Source: Perkinsus chesapeaki (Eukaryota; Perkinsozoa; Perkinsida; Perkinsidae). Taken from it: a DNA stretch of 47,834 nucleotides. The stretch covers positions 1 to 47,834 of the forward strand of contig JAAPAO010000245.1 of assembly GCA_013115145.1 (NCBI GenBank), read 5' to 3'. Below are positions 45,205-47,834 of the stretch, one piece after another. The stretch's first letter is position 1. The number at the start of each line of letters is the position of its first letter. The position numbers were made by a program, and so were the translations under genes. Under the pieces are notes generated by a model. It searched no databases. It was not told the DNA's origin and saw nothing but the letters and a program-made list of their open reading frames with translations.

Positions 45205-47165
45205 ATGACTATGCTGTCCACTCCTCGGTCCACCGCGTTCGGCATCCTTCGTCTGGCATCACCACCGCTGTTTCGGAGGCTGTCTACGGTAGCGACTGGA
45301 GATGTGGTCCGGCAAGGCGAACTTTTGCTTGGCGTCTCCATGGGCAAACTCTTTGTCGGGTAGCGGCCATATCGGCCATGTTTGACTTACAGGCGATTCA
45401 GATATGCAGTGTTGGACTACCAAACGAGCGGACCAGTCAAGTTCGGCTTGATAGATGTTCGGGACTCCACCGATGTAAAGCCGTCAACAGCAAATGCATT
45501 TGCTGAGAATCTCCATCAGGTTCACCAGCGGGCAGATCAAGTGACTTCGGCTCTGCGGGCTGTCAAGGAGGAGCGGGAAGCAGACGTGCGTTGGCGCCGC
45601 CGCTGCCGAGCTTTCCCTTCTAATCGTTGCTATTATTCAGTTTAACAGCGATCATCCTGATGCAGCCACCACCGAGGGGCTACAGTGGCACATAGGGTAT
45701 CAGGAGCATCTTCATGGATACCCACACAAAAGGGGATCGACGCAGCGGAAGTATCTTGATGGTCTCAAACTGCACGGTAACTGCTTGGGCTTTATACCAC
45801 TTTCTGAATGTGGAAGTCAGTTTAAAATTTGCTTGCTACTGTAGCTCTGCTTGTTCAAGCTCGTATGGTGGGGGAGCGAATTGCTCGGTGATACTTAGGA
45901 AATATCGAAATATTTTGATCAAACACCAGCCGTTAGTGCTGCTGAGATGTGCCAAAATCGATCGTTGTTGGATTCCTTCACCGACATAGTTCGAGTCAAA
46001 CATGCATATAGTTCAAGATTGAATCAGGTATCGTCCAACATGACCTTCATAGAGTCTTCAACCCCCCTGGCGTGGAGCCTCCTAGGGTCAAGATCTATCC
46101 TGTGGCCAGTCGAGTTGCTAGGCGATTTATGGTAGGGCTAATACACCGTCAGCCTGTAACACTACTTGGTATCTTAGCTCCATGCGCGCATTGCTATAAT
46201 CTCTGAAAACATATTAACCTCACTGTTACTCCTTTTACAGCATAACTCCATATATTATCTTTGTCGGTAATATCCTTTATATCCTCCCCGAATATCCTTC
46301 TATCCAATCCCTCAAGCACCTGCCCTCGCTCAGGGAGTCGAGAACGTCGGCCAGCCATCCAGAATGGAGCTGCATAGACTAGCTGTGGAGGAGGTACAGC
46401 AGCAGCACCACCTCATAATAGAACCGCACTCTACAGATTTAGATACCGGATTTCCCCGCACTCTACCATCAGAACGGCCAGCTTAACGAATGCGTCTATT
46501 ATATGTCAGACGCTTGGGCTGTGGCTGCCTACACCAAGCAGCTCGTACAGGTGGCAGCCTCTGTGGAGGATTGCACGGTCATCTGTGATGTTTGTAGGCA
46601 GCGCGGTTTCAAGCAGACACCACAGCTTTTGATCGAGCGAAGGCGAGTGTGATGAAGAATAATAAACATATAAGGGAGCTCATAGAGGCCAGAGATGCGG
46701 CTAAGACGAGGCGGATAGCTCGGGACCTCGACGATGTAGGTCCCGGAAGGCGTTGAGGAGCGCCGGTCTTCTTGTAGAGAACGTGTCGTTTATAGTAACG
46801 CATGTGATATAGGGTTCACTGCAGCCGGCAAAATGGTCGGCGGCCAATATACCGATATCGTCGTATAGTCGTTGGTGAGTCCCATAGAGTTTCCCACAAT
46901 CTTTAGTTGGAGCGATTCCATCGTGGGCATTGCTGTCCATGAGAGTTCATCGCTTCGGAAACCAGTACCAGCTTTTTAGTACTCTCCTCCACACACTGAA
47001 GACGCTGATAGGTTCCTGAGCATCCTCACTTCATTGGTCTGCCCTCATCCGTAGGTAGTCAACAGTCGAGTTGAGAAGCTCGCCACGGACATGTGGATGA
47101 AATCTAAAAGACGAGCCGAGCGAGAAGCTGAAAAATCCTCAGAGCAAGTTGGTGCCAATTGGTGA
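45205..47165 (+). CDS. Mitochondrial-type protein of unknown function
   Basis: This starts at ATG 45205 (or 45211), 65 nt after the CCCH gene. The N-terminus is a typical presequence (AFGILRLASPPLFRRLSTVA). Exon 1 joins in phase 2 to RFRYAVLDYQTSGPVKFG, then a helical part (AENLHQVHQRADQVTSALR) joins FNSDHPDAATTEGLQWHIGY. Middle segments include VKIYPVASRVARRFM (about 46090-46134) and GQPSRMELHRLAVEE. Later exons read FPALYHQNGQLNECVYYMSD and ASVMKNNKHIRELIEARDA, and the last reads VVNSRVEKLATDMWMKSKRR to TGA 47163-47165. Some middle exons are unplaced. A 32-nt intron at about 46588-46622 removes an apparent stop. I recognise no domain; a mitochondrial structural or assembly role is a guess from the presequence and charged helices. 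Confidence 0.6.
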
Positions 47166-47268
47166 TGCATTGTTTCTGTACGTGCATGTTTCCGCCTTTC
47201 CTATTGCCTTGTGTTCGTAGTCGTCAATTACAATCAGGATTGCTTATCTTCATCACCTGCCGTCTTTC

Positions 47269-47834
47269 ATGGACCAGCTAATACCTGTTATAAACAGACT
47301 TCAGGACCTCCTCTCCACAGTGGGCCTGCATGTCACCTTAGATCTCCCGCAGCTCGCAGTTGTCGGTTGCCAGAGCGTCGGCAAGACCAGTGTAAGGCAA
47401 GGTGCCCATCTCGCCTGCACGGTACCGTGGTCAGGTCCTGGAGGCTCTGGTAGGGCGAGACTTTCTCCCTCGTGGCACCGGTATTGTAACCCGGCGACCA
47501 CTCATATTGCAGCTACGTAACACAACCAAGGACCAAGTTGTTGGCCCTACCATTAAAGGAGGTTGCTGGACAACTGGTGTTGGTGAAGAGCAATCCTTGG
47601 CACTTTAGGGACGGCTGGCGATAAGACCGCTAAGGAGTGGGGAGAGTTTAGCCACTGTCCCGATAAAAAGTAAGTCTGAGCCCGCGGAAACCTGATCGGG
47701 AATACTTTCACTATGACGGTTTGATGATTAATGAAACTTATAACCAAACACCGTCTATCTAACGAAGGATGTAAGATAATAACAGCTACAATAATAACGT
47801 AATCACTTATATGAATGAGTAATACTGAAGCTAC
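47269..47834 (+). CDS. Dynamin-family GTPase, 5' part, cut by window end
   Basis: Three exons keep phase: 47269-47391, 47435-47516 and 47609-47669. They spell the dynamin GTPase start: [17 protein letters not shown] (G1 P-loop, GxxxxGKT form), then [19 protein letters not shown] (G2, with the conserved Thr) and RRPLILQL, then [16 protein letters not shown]. Dynamins pinch membranes during endocytosis or organelle division. The N-terminus [16 protein letters not shown] starts directly at the GTPase fold, as in classical dynamins and Drp1-like proteins, so no targeting presequence is present. The rest of the gene lies beyond the window. Confidence 0.93.

Noticed and set aside
1-47834. Prokaryotic operons, CRISPR arrays or phage origin
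   Set aside because: Pervasive GT-AG introns and eukaryote-specific families rule this out; no direct-repeat/spacer array is present.

Overview
The window is nuclear DNA of a protist. Almost every gene is cut by GT..AG introns, most only 31-60 nt long, and the genes encode typical eukaryotic machinery (PARN deadenylase, a decapping scaffold, JmjC hydroxylase, CCCH zinc finger, dynamin, class III cyclase). Tiny introns, spacers of 65-420 nt, long same-strand gene runs and secreted GPI-type paralogues suggest an alveolate, most likely of Perkinsus/dinoflagellate type. That assignment is inference. Gene models were built by hand by joining exons at GT/AG sites so that phases agree and known motifs become continuous.

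Layout. (1) 388-3239, plus strand: two tandem intronless genes for secreted, cysteine-rich, probably GPI-anchored paralogues. (2) 3.24-3.86 kb: convergent spacer. (3) 3.86-31.36 kb: eight or more consecutive genes on the minus strand. In transcription order (right to left) these are an intronless amino-acid transporter, a very long EDC4-like decapping scaffold, an RWD-RWD-RING protein, a bifunctional ATP sulfurylase/APS kinase with a secretory-type N-terminus, a 102-residue mitochondrial-type membrane protein, a NO66-like JmjC hydroxylase, PARN with a mitochondrial-type presequence, and an AP endonuclease. (4) 31.4-34.5 kb: gene-poor divergent strand switch holding two related 19-bp minisatellites in opposite orientation and a degenerate minus-strand coding fragment. 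(5) 34.5-47.8 kb, plus strand: an EF-hand/transmembrane class III nucleotide cyclase, a CK1/TTBK-like kinase, an unrecognised gene, a CCCH zinc-finger protein, a mitochondrial-type protein, and a dynamin GTPase cut by the window end.

Functional links. PARN (poly(A) removal) and the EDC4-like scaffold (decapping) lie in the same minus-strand run and both act in mRNA decay. The cyclase and kinase suggest a signalling neighbourhood. The most striking structural observation is a perfect 119-bp inverted repeat whose two arms lie in two introns of the cyclase gene. The arms bracket all EF-hand, transmembrane and sensor exons and leave the catalytic exons outside. Two genes (RWD-RING and EDC4-like) each need a one-base change in a homopolymer to stay in frame, which may be sequencing error.
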